In this document: positions 7,204 to 8,794 of the stretch, in pieces | Layout of the letters: each line of letters starts with the position of its first letter | Position numbering within the stretch: position 1 is the stretch's first letter | NCBI GenBank assembly: GCA_005884705.1 | Contig: VBAF01000092.1 | Coordinates: 7,399 to 16,192, forward strand | DNA length: 8,794 nucleotides | Source of the DNA: Alphaproteobacteria bacterium | GTDB lineage: Bacteria > Pseudomonadota > Alphaproteobacteria > Reyranellales > Reyranellaceae | Direction: 5' to 3' | Translations under genes and position numbers: made by a program | Notes under the pieces: generated by a model | The model's database searches: none | What the model was told of the DNA's origin: nothing | Seen by the model: only the letters and a program-made list of their open reading frames with translations

Positions 7204-8116
7204 ATGGACTGGGACAAGCTGCGGATCTTCCAGGCAGTCGCCGATGCCGGCAGCTTCACGCATGCGGGCGAGGGGCTGAAGCTCAGCCAGTCGGCGATCT
7301 CCCGCCAGATCGGCGCGCTCGAGGAGCAGCTTGGCGTCATGCTGTTCCACCGTCATGCCCGCGGCCTGATCCTGACCGAGCAGGGTGAGCTGCTCTACCG
7401 CACCGCGCGCGACATGGCGGCCAGGGTCAACACCGCCGAGGCGCTGCTGCGCGCCAACCAGGACAAGCCCGCCGGCCGGCTCAAGGTCACGACCACGGTC
7501 GGCTTCGGCTCGACCTGGCTGACGGCGCAGATGCACGACTTCATCACGATGTATCCCGACATCGACGTCAGCCTCGTGCTGTCGGACAACGAGCTCGACC
7601 TCGGCATGCGCGAGGCCGATGTCGCCATCCGCATGATGATGCCGCGCCAGCCCGGCCTGGTGCAGCGCCATCTTCTGACGGTGCGTAGCCACGTCTACGC
7701 CTCGCACGGCTACATCCAGAAGTACGGCAAGCCTCAGGCGGTCGAGGAACTCGATCAGCATCGCCTGATCATCTTCGGCGAGGATGCACGGGCGCCGGTC
7801 CAAGACGTCAATTGGCTGCTGCGCGAGGGCAATGCCGACCATGCGCGAGGGCAATATCGATCAGAACGCCCGTCTGGTGGTGCTGCGGGTCAACAACGTC
7901 TATGGCATCTTCCGTGCGGTTGAATCGGGGCTGGGGATAGCTTCGCTGCCCGACTATCTCGCTCGCGAGTCGACCAAGCTCGAGATGCTGCTGCCGGACC
8001 TCAATGTCCGCACCACCGACGTCTACTTCACGTACCCTGAAGAACTGCGCCATTCCAAGCGAATCGCGGTGTTTCGCGATTTCCTGCTGCGCAAAGTGGC
8101 CGAGACACGCTTTTAG
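7204..8116 (+). pseudogene. LysR-family transcriptional regulator, frameshifted
   Basis: The N-terminal part reads as a normal LysR-type regulator. A helix-turn-helix lies near residues 18-37 (FTHAGEGLKLSQSAISRQIG), followed by the linker and effector domain (RLKVTTTVGFGSTWLTAQM). The reading frame runs from ATG 7204 through NWLLREGNADH and then meaningless sequence to a TGA at 7921-7923. The rest of the effector domain continues in the next frame from about 7841 to the TAG at 8116, reading REGNIDQNARLVVLRVNNVY and later ESGLGIASLPDYL. The switch falls in an imperfect 22-bp tandem duplication. Removing one copy gives an unbroken 296-residue protein, the usual LysR length. GGAG at 7194-7197 inside trxB supports ATG 7204 over GTG 7201. 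As written, the product would be a 239-residue protein with a truncated effector domain. DNA binding might survive, but ligand response probably would not. A sequencing or assembly error cannot be excluded. By position it would be the trxB-linked LysR regulator; its targets are unknown. Confidence 0.88.
7820..7863 (+). repeat. Imperfect 22-bp tandem duplication causing the lysR frameshift
   Basis: Unit 1 (7820-7841) and unit 2 (7842-7863) are adjacent and match at 19 of 22 positions. The first 14 bases (TGCGCGAGGGCAAT) are identical, and the three mismatches are all transitions. The two copies encode REGNAD and REGNID in different frames, because 22 is not a multiple of three. The differences between the copies argue against a simple assembly stutter. 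Confidence 0.85.
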
Positions 8117-8270
8117 CCGTCATAACGTCGTGTATTGCATGACAAGTGCGAGACATGCGCAGTCCGCATGCCAGTGTCCAAAACAAGGGCGCTCACATTG
8201 CCGAGGAGAGCGCGTAGTTTGGCCTCAGGTCTTCGACACGAGCGGTTTCGGCTGATCGCGTTCGAAACTC

Positions 8271-8303
8271 GGGATCCTAGTGATCCCACGTCTCCCAGAC
8301 GTG
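8271..8303. repeat. Two abutting perfect hairpins
   Basis: GGGATC (8271-8276) pairs with GATCCC (8282-8287) across a 5-nt loop. Directly next to it CACGTCT (8287-8293) pairs with AGACGTG (8297-8303) across CCC, the two sharing one base. Back-to-back stems like these are common in structured RNAs and can stack coaxially. No T-run follows on the plus strand, so a terminator is not supported. Confidence 0.45.
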
Positions 8304-8406
8304 AAGCCTCCCTGTTTGACTCGCCGGTTGAGGCGGCCGCTTTTGCATTGGATGGCGATCGTCATGCGTGCTGCCCGCATCTTTGCGGTCTTGCGGGCCG
8401 TACCAT

Positions 8407-8439
8407 TTGATAACCGCCGCTGCTGGTCCTAAATATAGT
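8407..8439 (+). promoter_or_regulatory. Possible promoter for the DUF6492-like gene
   Basis: TTGATA at 8407-8412 matches the -35 consensus at 5 of 6 bases. The AT-rich patch TAAATATAGT (8430-8439) provides a -10. TAAATA gives an ideal 17-base spacer but a poor match. TATAGT at 8434-8439 matches 5 of 6 but at 21 bases. Transcription would begin only a few bases before the ATG at 8450. Confidence 0.4.
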
Positions 8440-8449
8440 TGCAGACCCG

Positions 8450-8794
8450 ATGTTTTCCGAAATCCGTCAAGCCATCCTGCCGTTGGCCCTGCGCAAGCTT
8501 CAGCGCCGGGGCGATCTCGAACGCGCTGGCCTGCTGATCGAATCGCTGGCCAAGCATTGGCGCGACAGCCGGCCGTTCGAGCTGTTGATCGTAGCGCCGC
8601 GCAACGATGTCGCATTGCTGCGCACCAGCCTGCCGCGTTTCGCCAACATCGAGGTGTCGGTGCGGTCGGAGAGCGATTTCTTCGGCCCCCTCAGCCGCTT
8701 CTACACCCTGCCGGGCTGGTATCGGCAGCAGATGGTCAAGCTGCAGGTTCCGGCAACGCTGGGCTTCGGCGGCTTCCTGACGCTCGATTCGGAC
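8450..8794 (+). CDS. DUF6492-like, probable glycosyltransferase-type protein, N-terminal 115 residues (3' end outside window)
   Basis: The frame is open from ATG 8450 to the window edge. After a basic, helical N-terminus (MFSEIRQAILPLALRKLQRR) it reads as the start of a nucleotide-sugar transferase-like fold: LLIESLAKHWRDSRPFELLI, then VAPRND, and later PLSRFYTLPGWYRQQMVKLQ. It ends in GFLTLDSD, where DSD could be the metal-binding DxD motif of GT-A type enzymes. I recognise this pattern, especially GWYRQQ and LTLDSD, as the DUF6492 family, whose members have no settled function. The family call is from memory and the partial sequence limits it. No Shine-Dalgarno sequence is visible within 15 bases of the ATG, and no alternative start is found upstream in frame. 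It stands apart from lysR by 333 bases and probably has its own promoter. Confidence 0.7.
   Translation, partial: MFSEIRQAILPLALRKLQRRGDLERAGLLIESLAKHWRDSRPFELLIVAPRNDVALLRTSLPRFANIEVSVRSESDFFGPLSRFYTLPGWYRQQMVKLQVPATLGFGGFLTLDSD

Larger units (their letters stand above)
8117..8449. other. 333-base intergenic region with several hairpins, no recognised RNA gene
   Basis: I find no supportable protein gene here. The stretch looks less GC-biased than its neighbours and holds several perfect short inverted repeats. CATGCG/CGCATG is at 8154-8170 (6-bp stem, 5-nt loop). A pair of abutting hairpins lies at 8271-8303. GCCCGCA/TGCGGGC is at 8373-8398 (7-bp stem, 12-nt loop), with an alternative inner CCGCA/TGCGG pairing at 8375-8388. 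I compared it by eye with tmRNA, RNase P, SRP and SAM-II RNA motifs and saw no match. It could hold a small RNA, a leader, or only chance structure. Confidence 0.5.

Noticed and set aside
6256..7854. A 532-codon reverse-strand open frame opposite trxB and lysR
   Set aside because: It is antisense to trxB, which is certain, and has the same biased composition. It is a by-product of high GC codon use.
8135..8410. A 91-codon open frame (TTG start) in the gap before the last gene
   Set aside because: It has no ribosome-binding site, no recognisable motif and an uneven composition, and it overlaps several hairpins. It may be noise; I do not call it a gene.
8277..8615. A 112-codon reverse open frame overlapping the start of the DUF6492-like gene
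   Set aside because: It overlaps a better supported coding frame and has no family signal or start context.

Overview
This is a GC-rich chromosomal window with gene content typical of an alphaproteobacterium. CarB, GreA, TrxB and the TrxB-linked LysR regulator all read as alphaproteobacterial family members. A Rhodospirillales- or Hyphomicrobiales-like lineage is my guess from protein style, not something I could test. The base composition looks even and coding density is high. I see no insertion sequences, phage genes, CRISPR arrays, tRNA or rRNA genes.

Layout. (1) 2-1735 (+): the C-terminal half of carB, which is cut by the window edge. (2) 1828-2301 (+): greA, followed by a GC-rich hairpin. 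(3) 2356-4527 (+): a PaoC-like molybdopterin-binding aldehyde/xanthine dehydrogenase subunit without its usual FAD and iron-sulfur partner genes. It ends 3 bases from the convergent yciB. (4) 4531-6051 (-): an lrp/asnC regulator gene, a SnoaL/NTF2-like gene and yciB, transcribed leftward in that order. A perfect 11-bp inverted repeat lies between the SnoaL-like gene and yciB. (5) 6229-8116 (+): trxB and a LysR-family regulator gene, divergent from lrp. The regulator gene is broken by a frameshift at an imperfect 22-bp tandem duplication. (6) 8117-8449: a non-coding stretch with several hairpins and a possible promoter. (7) 8450-8794 (+): the start of a DUF6492-like, glycosyltransferase-type protein, cut by the window edge.

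Most genes are housekeeping: pyrimidine/arginine precursor synthesis (carB), transcript cleavage (greA), thioredoxin reduction (trxB) and envelope maintenance (yciB). The accessory part is the orphan molybdenum subunit and the lrp-linked SnoaL-like gene. I found no convincing new multi-gene system. The observations most worth a second look are the frameshifting duplication in lysR, the orphan molybdoenzyme subunit, the inverted repeat upstream of yciB, and the structured intergenic region before the last gene.
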